Shown: positions 30,601 through 41,955, counted from the stretch's first letter. The stretch is 64,000 bases of DNA from Melitaea cinxia (GCF_905220565.1 NC_059409.1:16548549-16612548), one strand, 5' to 3'. The notes: generated by a model not told the origin, from the letters alone. Translations and numbers: made by a program.

Positions 30601-30764
30601 GCTTTTTAAAAGTTATTATCGTCTTGGAATTTCTTATATCTAGGGGTAGTTTATTATAGTGCTGAGCGCCTTCAAACATTATATTTTTTTTACCGTAATT
30701 TGTTCGCGGTCTATGTAGTACAATGTGATCAGCGTTCCTAAGCCTAATTTTACTAATTTGAGAT

Positions 30765-30925
30765 TTCTTAATTGTATTTTTTATGCAAGATTAAAAAAAA
30801 AATTGCATTCTGCACTCCTCTATATAAACTATAAGTGTACGAAATTTCATACTCCTCCGTCCGTGCAATTTTCGTAAGCAGGGATACAAAGTTTTTGCTT
30901 CGCGTATTAGTATATAAATAGTTAG
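30765..30925 (+). repeat. Repeat family AAATTTCATACTCCTCCGT, copy 2
   Basis: It shares GCATTCTGCACTCCTC, TATATAAACTATAAGTGTAC and TTTTTGCTTCGCGTATTAG with copy 1. Confidence 0.7.
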
Positions 30926-31601
30926 TATGTTTATGTTCATACATACTTTGTACCCATTTGACTTTCATTATTCAGCCCTCATTTTTTTCACATATCTATG
31001 CGAATTAAAGTTATTAAATATACACACTTAAATCTATTATCTAGTACCTTTGCTGTACTATAATTTAATTACTTACTTTTTCTCTGCTATTGCTCGTGGT
31101 AGCACTCAAAGAACCTCTGAAAACCTTTAAAATTTGGTGTAAGTGTGGTTGTAGTAAGTGCACTATTTTATAACTAACGCTGAGTGGACTTCCTTTTTGT
31201 GTCGGAACTTTTGTCATACTTATTAATCTGATCGTCGACTGTTTTTTTTTTTTCATATTCGATTATTTCTTTTCTTTAACTGTTTTACTTTTCTGTAACT
31301 CTCAATTCGACTATTTTTTATCTGTGCACTAAATCATAACTTTTCACCGGTTATTCTGATGGTGATAATTCTTTTTTTAATTGAAAGCTTGTGCTTGTCG
31401 CGTGGTTCTTTTGTTCCTTTTAAATTTGATCGAGATTTAACAAGTTCATTTTTATTGTACGACAGAAGAAAACACATTTGACTAGCTTACATTGATTTGA
31501 AGAATAAACTTACTAAAGTATTGTATAGCCTATAGCCTTGCTCGGTAAGTTGGCAATCCAATACAAACATATTTCTTCTATTCAAACCAGAAGTTTTAAT
31601 A

Positions 31602-31735
31602 TATATATAGCGCTTTATTGCGATCTCACCTGATGGTAAGTAAAGATGCAGCCTAAGATGGCGCGCGCTTGCCTAGAAGATGGGTATTCACTCTTGATTT
31701 AAAGTAGTTCCTTCAATAAGCGCGTTTCAACAAAC
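31602..31735 (+). repeat. Interspersed repeat GCGATCTCACCTGATGGTAAG
   Basis: It contains GATGCAGCCTAAGATGGCGC and TGCCTAGAAGATGGGTATTC, blocks I associate with an abundant lepidopteran repeat. This is a single copy in the window. Confidence 0.55.
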
Positions 31736-32039
31736 AAACAAACTTTTTAGCTTTATAATATTAGTATAGATTATGGAAACTAACTTTTATTTGTTAGCTA
31801 ATATTATTTATTAAGCATTACCGCATGAATACCGTTGTATTGGTCGTAATTAACTTGTCGCCTACCGACGTTTAACAACTTGTAAAGATAGGCGATGATT
31901 GTCGTCTGATCCCGCTTCTACTTATTGTGTTATATACAATATACATTTTCGATTCGGTTTAACTTGTTGATTAATTTAGTTGTTTCTTGTAACTACCGTG
32001 TGTCGTCCGTTCCTTCTTTGGGTTGGGCATGAAGTTAAA

Positions 32040-32345
32040 GATTTTAATTTAATAACCCACAATTTTAGGCGCGTTGCTGGCCTTTCATATAGGAGTATGC
32101 TCTTTCTTGGAGATCCCTAAGTCGTATCGGTTCGGAAATACCGTAGATGGCAGCTGGTTCCATATAGTGGTCGTGCAGGGCAGGAAACTGCGTAAAATAC
32201 AAGTTGTCGTAGATTTCCATCGATGACATCGAAGAGATGTGGGTGGAATTTTGGAAAAAAACCATAAGTAGGATCTTCTAAAGTGCTGCGCATTGCTAGA
32301 TGGCAATGACAAAATGTCGAATTGTTGATATCGCATTTTTTTCCT
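32040..32345 (-). pseudogene. LINE ORF2 C-terminal remnant
   Basis: The minus-strand reading contains WNQLPSTVFPNRYDLGISKK, which resembles the C-terminal end of CR1/Jockey-type LINE ORF2 proteins after the RT. An in-frame stop and a second open frame over the same DNA show it is broken. It is 5' truncated. Confidence 0.6.
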
Positions 32346-32504
32346 TATTTACTAAGCATGGTAGCCAAAAATTTAAATTTAAAAGTTGTAACAATTAAAT
32401 GCAAGATAAGCTTATTTTGCGTATAATGTTAATGGTTTTTAACCAACATCCAAAAATGGATGAGATATTCGACTGTATTTTTTTATCTGTTACCTAAGAA
32501 CTTT

Positions 32505-32890
32505 TGACTGGGTGGACCGATTTTGATAAAAGAATGTTTAATCGAAAGGTGGTGCGTGCTATGTGGTCCCATGTACTTTTTAGTTATATCTAATAATGCC
32601 TATTTACTTAACTATTTTTTTGGTCGATCTACGTTGTATTTTACTGCATAACTTTTTACTGGGTACACCGATTTTAATGATTCTTATTTTATTCGAAAAC
32701 TGATGCTTGTCGTGTATTATCATGTATATATTTGTTATGTCATTTAAATTTGAGATCTGATCACTGCTTTTTGAGTGATCTTTGATAACTCGTATTTACT
32801 TGTCTATATTTTCGTCTACCTACGCTGTATTACTTGTCGATGTAATTGAAACCGGGTTTTTTTTTTCATTTGCAAGAAAACACAATTATA
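32505..32890 (+). repeat. Diverged copies of the AACCGACTTC TIR family
   Basis: The blocks TTTTTACTGGGTACACCGATTTT, GAGATCTGATCACTGC and CTTGTCGATGTAATTGAAACCGGG match the 3' half of the full copies. A partial repeat of the same block precedes it. Confidence 0.6.
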
Positions 32891-32944
32891 AGTTTGGCGA
32901 GCTGTGAAGTGGGTTGGAAGTCATTTAAACTATATATAGATTAA

Positions 32945-33140
32945 AAGAGTTTACGCGCGGCTTCGCTCGCATTAAATTTTTTATAATAAAAAAGTATCCT
33001 AAGCTACTTTTAACACCTCCATACAAGACAAGAAAACAAGAACAAGAACATGTGTACAAAGTTTTATGATGATCGGTTGAGTAGTTTTTGCGTGAAAGCG
33101 TAACAAACAAACTGACATTCACATTTATAATATTAGTAAG
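32945..33140 (+). repeat. Second copy of the CGGCTTCGCTCGC...AATATTAGTA repeat
   Basis: CGCGGCTTCGCTCGCATTAA at the start and TTCACATTTATAATATTAG at the end match 22395-22568. Confidence 0.7.
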
Positions 33141-34248
33141 AATTTATTTTTGAAGTGTTGTTGTTTGTATTCACAGACAGTTGTCACAGAAACATGACAG
33201 AAACTCGTTTATACGTGAAGATTATTTTGTATGGGAATTTAAACAGTGCAGCCTAGACGATAAAAAATACGATACAATCGATACAGAGTCATTTAGCGGC
33301 AAACGCGAGAACTAGGTTGAAATCCTGAATTTCCAATACAAAATGAAGTTAAAATTTACGCCCGTTATTGCGCGACGGATTAAACAAAACTCGCACTAGG
33401 TACTTTGATCGTCGGTTTGGCTTCGGTCACGAAGTTTAATTCGTATTTGTTTTGGTTTTCCTAATAAAATTTGATGAAACTTTCAGACTTTCTTAAATTC
33501 TAAAATATAATTTTTTGGTAATTTGTTTTTACGACTGTTTTTAAATAAAGAAATTCAATGTCGAATATTATAAGAAGTATATTAGTAAGAAGGAAACATA
33601 ACATTTAAAAAAGGTTTATCAAAAATATGTCGAATTACTAAAATTAAATTATTTCATTGCTTACTAAATTTTGAGGAAATTTTGCACGAATCACTTTTCT
33701 TGGTACATCTGATTGTGCGAGGTGTGTTGACGTATAGAAAAGAAACGTCACTTTACAGTCATATATTTTTCCTTTCTCTAAACTTTTAATTTACGATTTG
33801 TCAGCGTGAAGGTATATTTCTCTCATCGTCTCAGAGTACTCAGTCTATGGGCTTCTGTGGGTAATGTTGACACAAGGAAATACAATTTATGATATCAACA
33901 ATTTCTTATAGCACAGGAATCACTTAACATAAGGTAACGCAGCACGGAAGGCGGGATAGTTATTAGTTAAGGGGGCGGAGACTAACTCCTTAGCATTCGA
34001 TGGATTCACCGTGCGGGTGGCGAGTCCATCGTGTGGCAGAGGGAGTAACTCAGAGCAGTGCCTAGGACTTGCGACCCAGGTGTAGGTTTAAGGAGGCCCC
34101 CTTTGAGATGCGCATCATCGCTTACCTTCATTGCTCGAGTTATACGCCCCGCCTAGCCAAATTATAGATCGTAATAAGTAACAATTAATTCGTTTACACA
34201 AATTCATTCAGGTCTAGGTTAAGCTACTAGCAGGATACAACAAGGCAC
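33141..34248. other. Intergenic DNA with a GC-rich block
   Basis: Most of this stretch is featureless. At 33920-34160 there is an unusual GC-rich block (AAGGGGGCGGAGACTAACTCC, GAGGCCCCCTTTGAGATGCG). It has a local hairpin, CGATGGATTC...GAGTCCATCG, and no ORF. Origin unknown. Confidence 0.45.
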
Positions 34249-34282
34249 CGTGCCAAGCCAGAGTTGACTCTGGCTTGGCACG
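34249..34282. repeat. Perfect 16-bp-arm palindrome
   Basis: CGTGCCAAGCCAGAGT is followed after two bases by its exact reverse complement. A partial third copy of the arm (TGACTTGGCACAC) follows directly. Confidence 0.85.
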
Positions 34283-34452
34283 CAACTGACTTGGCACACA
34301 ATTTTTATAAATTTTACAATAAGTACAAATAAAGTAATAACAATAAAGAAGACATTCTTTTGAACTCTCAACTTTTCATACTTTCTTCTTATCTAAAAAA
34401 ATGTTAAAATAATAAACATTTATAAAACTGACCTATAATCAATTCTTTTCAG

Positions 34453-34653
34453 AGTCATTTCCGAATATTGGAGAGTTTCGAGACCCATGATCAGACTAGT
34501 AACGGTTCCTTTCGTAACATCAATACGTTTTCCAACGTAGTCCAACCGGATTGGTACTTCAGGAGAGAACACTACACGCCTGTAGAAGGGAAATGTTACA
34601 GTTTATTAAGTAAATATCACGCGATACCATGGTCAGCTGTAAATACATTCTAA
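34453..34653 (+). CDS. Candidate coding exon, unknown product
   Basis: A good acceptor (ATTCTTTTCAG, ending at 34452) opens a 66-codon frame that reads like real protein (QPDWYFRREHYTPVEG) to TAA at 34651-34653. A possible donor GTAAAT lies at the CAGCT boundary near 34639. Its phase does not fit the exon at 29302-29448 directly. I do not recognise the family; it may be a terminal exon or a captured host fragment. Confidence 0.35.
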   Translation, partial: SHFRILESFETHDQTSNGSFRNINTFSNVVQPDWYFRREHYTPVEGKCYSLLSKYHAIPWSAVNTF

Positions 34654-34663
34654 ATTTAGTTTT

Positions 34664-34812
34664 TTTAATAATAATTATAATAATATTCTTTATTGTATAC
34701 CAAAATACAAACCAACAGAGTAGTAATTATAAACAGATGTACAAATGCGATCTTATCGCTGAAGAGCAATTTCTTGCAGATAACTTTTGGGCACAGGACA
34801 CGATACAGTAGT
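34664..34812 (-). mobile_element. Jockey LINE 3' end, 5'-truncated
   Basis: Read on the minus strand it has the GCTCTTCAGCGATAAGATCGC hairpin region, a GTATACAATAAAGAAT poly(A)-signal block and an ATT-repeat tail. These are the same 3' signals as the LINE tail at 55580-55719. No ORF2 sequence is retained. Confidence 0.65.
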
Positions 34813-35418
34813 GATATCGGCTGAGCCTTTCCGTAAACCTTCCTCTTTAAGCCCTCTCTCCATTGGTGAAACGGCATAAAAATCCGTTCAGTAGATTTTG
34901 AGGAAATCGATCACATACGCTTTTGGGAACTTTGTTTTATAATACACTTACTATTGACCGCGACTACGACCGCGTGGTTATGAAGATATGCATTACTATC
35001 AAGATGTTTAACACAAATTATATTTTTATTTCAGTCACTTGAAATGCTTATCACACTGAGTAACTTTGTAAAAAGCACAATTAGTATAATTTAATAATCA
35101 TTTTTATAAAACCTCTCTATACACCACATTCTTAGCTTTATTTTCAGGCTGCAGTATAAATAACCTATCAGGCGAACTTATAGCTGCTGTATATGTTTCA
35201 TACAAACTATCAACCCCAATTAAACCCTCTTAGCGGTGAGTCAAGACTGCCATAGCCGCGGTAGCATCATTCGTTTTATACTCGTCAGAATAACTCGAGT
35301 AATATAATGAATGAGGGTAGTTGACTATCAAACGATGTGGTAGGTGGCGTGATCGGTCCATCTGTTGTTTATAAATTCCTTGCTAATCGCGTACGACAGC
35401 GCTAGTGCCGACATATAG

Positions 35419-36246
35419 TGCCGACGCCGATGACTGATCTCAAAAAGTACGGCTGAATATCAGCATACGACGTGTCAAAAACCAGGTCAAGGTCACTTGT
35501 GACGTTTCACTATGTCTGTTATATCTCTATACTTTCTCCTGTCACATTTACACTACGCTCTGATACTTTAAGCGCATACTATGCCGCTCATTCAGGGACT
35601 TCGAAGCGCACGGTCCAAGTCTCCCAGACCACACAATCGGGCTAGATCCACATCACGCTCTTATTGTAGTAGAATTTTAGGAGTTATCGTTGCATGAGGA
35701 GGCAAGGCATCCACACTGCGCAGAAGTCGTGAGAAGGCCAAGATTTCCCGATTTACAACCGGCCCAGCGCTTCCTATTTACAACGCACGTAAGCAAAATC
35801 AAAAAATCGCTCTTGATCTCTCTAACTTTAGACAGGAAAACGGGAGTACAAGAATGGCCGAGTCTGAGACGACAGATTCTGGGGTAAACTGGTTTGTTTG
35901 CTTTTCTATATTTGGAAAAACCAGGGTTTGCTAGGTACTAATTGCTGTATGTCTGCATAATGCTTGCCCTTGTTTCTGCTAGACGTCTGCTAACGTAGTC
36001 GACCGTCTTCATCGAGTAATGCTTCTCACTTTTGAAGTTAAATGTACCAGTCGATCGGAGGAATAGTACCGTGTGGAGGATACTTGCGACCACCTCTTCT
36101 ATTTGACAGCTCTCCATAGACATGTCGAAATTCACGTCTATTTATGAATATTATGCATGAAGTAAAAACTTTGTACCCCTTTTATAAAAATTGCGCGAAC
36201 GGAGGAGTATGGAATTTCGCACTCTTATAGTTTATATAGAGAAGGA
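35419..36246. repeat. Segmental duplication, unit 1
   Basis: About 830 bases repeat in the same orientation at 37039-37876 with very few differences. The unit holds an Atg101 N-terminal fragment (minus strand) and ends in an inverted copy of the AAATTTCATACTCCTCCGT family. Confidence 0.85.
35938..36135 (-). pseudogene. Atg101 N-terminal fragment, copy 1
   Basis: The translation contains MESCQIEEVVASILHTVLF, followed by LRSTGTFNFKSEKHYS. This aligns with the N terminus of the autophagy-initiation protein ATG101, a HORMA-domain partner of ATG13, around its conserved VEEA...LHTVL.HRSTGKF region. After about 46 residues the match stops at KTV and the frame runs into unrelated sequence to a stop. 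Less than a quarter of the roughly 215-residue protein is present, so this is a captured or duplicated exon fragment and not a gene. Confidence 0.65.
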
Positions 36247-36290
36247 GTGCAGAATGCTAATATTTTTTTTAATTATCCAAATAAAAACAT
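36150..36290 (-). repeat. Repeat family AAATTTCATACTCCTCCGT, copy 3 (inverted)
   Basis: It reads GAAGTAAAAACTTTGTACCC ... GGAGGAGTATGGAATTTCGC ... GAAGGAGTGCAGAATGC, the reverse complement of copies 1 and 2. Confidence 0.7.
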
Positions 36291-36629
36291 TACACAAAGT
36301 ACCATGTATTTGACACTCACACGCATATATAGGTTACTTGTTTATTATTATAGAAGTAGTCTTTGACAACAGAACCGTAATAATGTTCACCGCTTGGAAT
36401 TCAGTACTCTTGCAGATAGGTACGCGCAGATAGGTGGGGTAGGTTAAGTCGATCGAAATTTTTTCCTACCACATTTGTGTGAACTTGTAGTCCTCTACTT
36501 TATATCAAATCTTTGCTTGAGAAAGTTGTTGATTCTTATATGTTATTGTTTGAGGCGTTTGCACATTACATTTTTCATTTTTATTACTTGATTATAGCTT
36601 CAAAACGTATTAAGCAGAGTTGGTTGGAT

Positions 36630-36872
36630 GGTTGGTGTATTTGGTGTACATGTACGTTTGTGACTATAACATGTTCATATGTATGTTACATAACATTTTT
36701 GCGCCCCATTCCACACTTCTTATTTAGTCCTCAGCCCAAAGGATGCCTGGAAGAGATCGCTGTATTAGCGATAAGGCCGCCTGTTGCAACTGATGCAAAT
36801 TCAATATCATTTGTTATGCTGGTAAAACCTTGTATTAGTGTGCGAAAGTGTCAATAAAATAAATAAATAAGC
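36630..36872 (+). mobile_element. Jockey LINE 3' end, 5'-truncated
   Basis: It contains GCCTGGAAGAGATCGCTGTA and TTAGCGATAAGGCCGCC with the ATCGCT/AGCGAT hairpin, then CAATAAAATAAATAAATAA as the tail. It is inserted between the two duplication units. Confidence 0.7.
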
Positions 36873-37038
36873 AGAGTTGGCACAGAAAAAACAACTACAA
36901 AGTGTAAGGGAGATAACTTGCATTTTTAATGAAGCTGATACGATAGAATTTTATTTTTTTTAAATAACATTATTGAGATATAAGCTGTCTATCCGTACAG
37001 ACTCTTCGAATCTAGACTTAAAACTATTGTTACTGTAT

Positions 37039-37876
37039 TGCCGACGCCAATGACTGATCTCAAAAAGTACGGCTGAATATCAGCATACGACGTGTCAAAA
37101 ACCAGGTCAAGGTCACTCGTGACGTTCGACTATGTCTGATATATGTCTATGCTCTCTCCTGTAAGATTTATACAACGCTTTGATACTTTAAATGCATACT
37201 ATGCCGCTCATTCAGGGACTTCGAAGCGCACGATCTCAGTCTCCCAGACCACACAATCGGGCTAGATCCACATCACGCTCTTATTGTAGTAGAATTTTAG
37301 GAGTTATCGTTGCATGAGGAGGCGAGGCATCCACACTGCGCATAAGTCGTGAGAACGCCAAGATCTTCCCGATTTACAACGCGGCCCAGCGCTTCCTATT
37401 TACAACGCACGTAAGCAAAATCAAAAAATCGCTCTTGACCTCTCTAACTTTAGACAGGAAAACAGGAGTACAAGAATGGCCGAGTCTGAGACGACAGATT
37501 CTGGAGTAAACTGGTTTGTTTGCTTTTCTATATTTGAAAAAACCAGGGTTTGCTAGGTACTAATTGCTGTATGTCTGCATAATGCTTGCCCTTGTTTCTG
37601 CTAGACGTCTGCTAACGTAGTCGACCGTCTTGATCGAGTAATGCTTCTCACTCTTGAAGTTAAATTTACCAGTCGATCGGAGGAATAGTACCGTGTGGAG
37701 AATGCTACCGACCTCCTCTTCTATTTGACAGCTCTCCATAGATAGGCATGTCAAAATTCACGTCTATTCATGAATCTATATATTATGCGTGAAGTAAAAA
37801 CTTTGTACCCCTTTTATAAAAATTGGGCGAACGGAGGAGTATGGAATTTCGCACTCTTATAGTTTATATAGAGAAG
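37039..37876. repeat. Segmental duplication, unit 2
   Basis: This is a near-identical copy of 35419-36246 offset by about 1.62 kb. Small indels and substitutions are scattered. It ends within the inverted AAATTTCATACTCCTCCGT repeat. Confidence 0.85.
37560..37754 (-). pseudogene. Atg101 N-terminal fragment, copy 2
   Basis: It has the same fragment as copy 1, with MESCQIEEEVGSILHTVLF and the more conserved STGKFNFKSEKHYSIKT. It shows a few amino-acid changes from copy 1 and breaks at the same place, so the fragment was already truncated before the duplication. Confidence 0.65.
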
Positions 37877-38685
37877 TCAAGTCAACTAGTCACTAGAAAA
37901 TAGTCTAGTCAATTAAGCTGTGGAACGATTTACCCTACTCGATCTTATACTTTAAATTAATTATGATCGAATTTCGACCACTAGGTGCCACTAAAATTAG
38001 TATATTGGTGTTTGCATAAACATGTTCGAATTGGACGCGAAAACAGATTATTAACCAGACACTAGTGGGACCTTCCCCTTTTTTATGTCAGTTAAGCAAT
38101 AAATCCAATTAAATTAAATCGTTTATTTTAAGGTCTATTTTAGTTTTTCGTATTACATTTGGCATTTTTGTCGTACACGATCTTTATATTGTATACTATA
38201 CATTACACATCCCAGTACTGAATAGACTGCGTTTCATTGTGTGGTAATTTTTTACGCAATACTCAACTTTGGATCATCCAACAGTTTCCGAATTTCAAAT
38301 GCTTCTGGCAAAAGTACTATTGGTTGGTTTATCGAGTTCTCAACAACAATAGATTGTCTAGTTTTGTATCTTTTGCAACAAGTTTAATACATGTGCGAGA
38401 AGAGTTTCGAATCATTGACGTTGTCACATTACATCACGTGACGCGAGTTGTCGTCACGCTCCCGTCCGAGCTTCTCCCTAATATTGGCGAATTTCAAACT
38501 GCTCGTCAGATAACGATCCGTTAGCCTGTACGTGTGCCTGAAACACGCGTCTACCTTACGACACTTCAGGTGTGTCATGTGCTATCTCTTTGTCTTCACG
38601 TAGAAAATGTAGTAAGGTCTTCCACATTTAAAACATACAAAAATAGTCATATTTCTCATTCTTGTGCATACAGCAGCTCCGTGAC

Positions 38686-39297
38686 GAAACAATCGTTGAC
38701 GACGTCTTCGATGTCACGAAGGATGGCCATTGCTCGTAATATGATTCTCGTGCGAAGATACACAGGAATATCTTAAGACAGCAATTTGTCTGCTACTTTC
38801 AACAAAGTGGCGACAGGGATAACACAGCTTATGCTAATGTATATATATTTTTTGTGTAAAGGCTATCTAACACAGCAGAAAAACATTGCAAAAAGAAACT
38901 ATTTTCTCTCTCTCCTTGCTTTTACCGTGAGTGGTTCTTACACTAATACAATACTAATCCAATGCATGGAGTATATGTGGAGGGGCGTCCAAAACTATCT
39001 CGATAAATTGTTTAAAATATTTTCTTTTTTTATGTGAATATGCCATTTTTATTAGGTGTTTGAATATGCATTATTGTGTTTAAGTTTAAATATTTAGCAA
39101 AATAATAATTTTGTATTTGTGAATCTTCACTTAGAACTTAAACGTCAAATACGTTTAAGGACAAATTTTATTCAATCTATCGGCGGCTCCGAAAACTTGA
39201 CGTTGAATGTGGCAATTAAGTGACAAAGCAATCGTTGACCACGTCTTTGATATGATGGAGGATGGCTATAGATCCTTATAAAATCCTTGTGCGAATT
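38686..39297 (-). repeat. Degenerate direct repeat of a coding-like block
   Basis: The 80-base blocks 38686-38765 and 39218-39297 are related. On the minus strand both read like protein (RAMAILRDIEDVVNDCFVTEL in the first, with stops in the second). The product is not recognised; they may belong to the same set of captured gene fragments as the neighbours. Confidence 0.4.
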
Positions 39298-39416
39298 TAA
39301 AGCGATATGTATCGAAGAATCGAAGAATCATCATCTAGCTGCATTTGGCAACTCATTCGCACAACTTGGTAAGGTCAGCCAGGTGGTTTTGGTTGAACAG
39401 CTTTAAATTCTTGCCT

Positions 39417-40076
39417 ATTATTTTCGTAGTCCATTTTCATACTTGTAGATGGCATTTGCGTAGAATTGTCTGTTGCTGCTGGTGTTTTAACAGCAGGTGC
39501 CGAAACCGACTTGTCAGCATGCGGAAAGCGATAACCCCGAGCGACCACCAATCCACTGCGTGACCGCGCGGTTTTCGTTTTACTACTTCGGAAGCTATGA
39601 ATTTTTAGTGTGCCACAGAGCTTCGTAGTACGTAAACCGACGGACAGCCACTTGGATAAGCCGACGCCCACGAGTTGTTTGTGGAGAGCTGTATCTAGAA
39701 GTATTTTCAGCAACGAATATCTTACAAGTTCCTCTGGTAACTTTTCGTACATATCTAGTAAAGCTAACAGCTCGCCGCCCAAAATGTATTTTTAAAGCAT
39801 ATACAGTATTTTCTTCGTTTACCAACGCGAAACCGCTCCCGCTATGAACGAATGATGACCCACAGCTGCCCGTATGCTTGCCATTTGTTTAGAAACTGAC
39901 TGATCTGACGAAGGAGCGCCTGCTGAGGTTACCATCGAAATGGAACAAACTGAACTGGATTGGAACAGGATGATCGCACCAAATTGAGTGCGTGCCACGA
40001 TTTTGGTTTACACGATCACTTTTTTTATTTTGAGAATTCACCATTAAGTCTATATAATTATTTATATTATCATTAA
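39417..40076 (-). pseudogene. AGC-type protein kinase fragment, tandem copy A
   Basis: The minus strand carries pieces of a kinase domain from about helix C (AAVGHHSFIAGAVSRW) through the hinge (GGELLALLDMYEKLPEEL) to the activation-segment region (SKWLSVGLRTT, CGTLK). Frameshifts and a stop break it, and the catalytic-loop segment is deleted in this copy. The reading resembles an S6K/RSK-related AGC kinase, which is inference. Units A, B and C are tandem and share the same end sequence. Confidence 0.7.
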
Positions 40077-40780
40077 TTATTTTCGTAGTCCATTTTCATA
40101 CTTGTTGATGGTATTTGTATAGAATTGTCCGTTGTTGCTGAAACTGACCTGTCAGCATGCGAAAAGCGATGACCCCGAGTGACCACCAATCCACTGCGTG
40201 ACCGCACGGTTCTCGTTGTACTACTTCGGGAGCTATGAATTTTTAGTGTGCCGCAGAACTTCGTAGTACGTAAACCGACGGACAGCCACTTGGATAAGCC
40301 GACGCCCACGAGTTGTTTGTGGAGAGCTGTATCTAGAAGTATATTCTCTGGTTCGAGATCACGGTATATCACGCCAGCATTGTGTAGGAAATCTATAGCT
40401 ATCGTAATCTCAGCAACGAATATCTTGACAAGTTCCTCTGGTAACTTTTCGTACATATCTAGTAAAGCTAACAGCTCGCCGCCCAAAATGTATTTTTAAA
40501 GCATATACAGTATTTTCTTCGTTTACCAACGCGAAACCGCTCCCGCTATGAACGAATGATGACCCACAGCTGCCTGTATGCTTGCCATTTGTTTAGAAAC
40601 TGACTGATCTGACGAAGGAGCGCCCGCTGAGGTTACCATCGAAATGGAACAAACTGAACTGGATTGGAACAGGGTGATCGCACCAAATTGAGTGCGTGCC
40701 ACGATTTTGGTTTACACGATCACTTTTCTTATTTTGAGAATTCACCATTAAGTCTATATAATTATTTATATTATCATTAA
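40077..40780 (-). pseudogene. AGC-type protein kinase fragment, tandem copy B (most complete)
   Basis: The copy includes GGELLALLDMYEKLP, the catalytic loop AGVIYRDLEPENILLD and SKWLSVGLRTTKFCGTLK. In another frame it continues FIAPEVVQREPCGHAVDWW. The catalytic-loop Lys is Glu (RDLEPEN for RDLKPEN) and the DFG motif reads GVG. A frameshift falls between CGTLK and the APE motif. It therefore cannot encode an active kinase. Confidence 0.75.
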
Positions 40781-41361
40781 TTATTTTCGTAGTCCATTTT
40801 CATACTTGTTGATGGTATTTGTATAGAATTGTCCGTTGTTGCTGAAACTGACCTGTCAGCATGCGGAAAGCGTTGACCCCGAGCGACCACTAATCCACTG
40901 CGTGACCGCACGGTTTTCGTTTTACTACTTCGGGAGCTATGAATTTTTAGTGTGCCGCAGAGTTTCAAATCTCAAATGCGCCTTTAGCTACGGTCACTAT
41001 TATTTCTGTGTTTCTGTAGAAGTTCAATTGTTATAGGATATTCTGGTAGAAATATGGACTTTTTGTGTACAACCGGCCAGGCTATATCACTAGCTTCTAG
41101 CGGGTTTTTCAATGTTGAATCGTTCCATCTTTTTCTAGAAACCCGAGAATAATGTCTTGATGCGCTATAAACTGACTGGTTGCTTGTTACACTGACGAAG
41201 GAGCACCCGCTGAGTTTAGCAGCGAAATGGGACAAACTGAACTGGCTTGTAAATGATTGACCGTAGCAAATTAAGTGCGTGCCATGATTTGGTTTACACG
41301 ATCACTTTTCTTATTTTGAGGATTCACTATTAAGTCTATATTATTATTTATATTATCATTA
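40781..41361 (-). pseudogene. AGC-type protein kinase fragment, tandem copy C (rearranged)
   Basis: This copy has the CGTLK/APE end. Upstream it carries a different segment, with SDIAWPVVHKKSIFLPEYP and a glycine-loop-like VAKGAF, joined directly to LCGTLK. The N-lobe and catalytic loop are missing between them. It preserves parent-gene sequence absent from copies A and B. Confidence 0.65.
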
Positions 41362-41559
41362 AAAATCAAGCTTTAATTTATAAAAACAACTATGTACATA
41401 CCTACGTACGCGTGGAGTTAGTTATTTGAACATAATTTTTAATTTTATTCGAAATTATACCTAATAAAAGGAAAAAATAAAAGAAAGATATAAAAAATCT
41501 ATATCTAGACGATTTTTTATAATCAGTTATGTCAACAGGTATTATTTTTTAGTGGACTT

Positions 41560-41955
41560 TCATACAAACTATCATCGCATGTTTTTATCCCAAAAGGGGG
41601 TTTATTTCTAAAGTTACATTACTCTTACTTTAAGCACATAGGACTTTCCTACAAATTTCCAACCACCGTTTTACCCACTTAGGGGTAGAATTTCGTAATA
41701 TCCCTTCTTAAGGGATGTCTAAACCCTATAAGGAAGCTTTTTATCTTTCTTCGACCCAGAGGAAATCCCTAACAGATGCCTCCAGCCCGGGGGAGCTGGA
41801 GGATATGTCCGATTCGCACGGACTAAAACCTCTGGGGTGTTCCTTCGCTCGTCTGGGGTGGGATCACGGGGACGCTGAACACTTCCGCGGTCCCGACGGT
41901 GTTTCCCAATTAGGGCCCGTCACCAAAAGCGACCTCTGAGAGGTTCCCTTGAACA
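41560..41955. repeat. Interspersed repeat and GC-rich unexplained block
   Basis: Residues of a known-looking repeat (CATACAAACTATCATCGC, TTAGGGGTAGAATTTCG, ATCCCTTCTTAAGGGAT) are followed at 41765-41950 by a GC-rich segment with a hairpin CCTCCAGC...GCTGGAGG. No gene could be supported. Confidence 0.4.

Noticed and set aside
35690..35887. Plus-strand ORF in the duplicated unit
   Set aside because: Small indels change its frame in the second, nearly identical unit, and it has no recognisable content.
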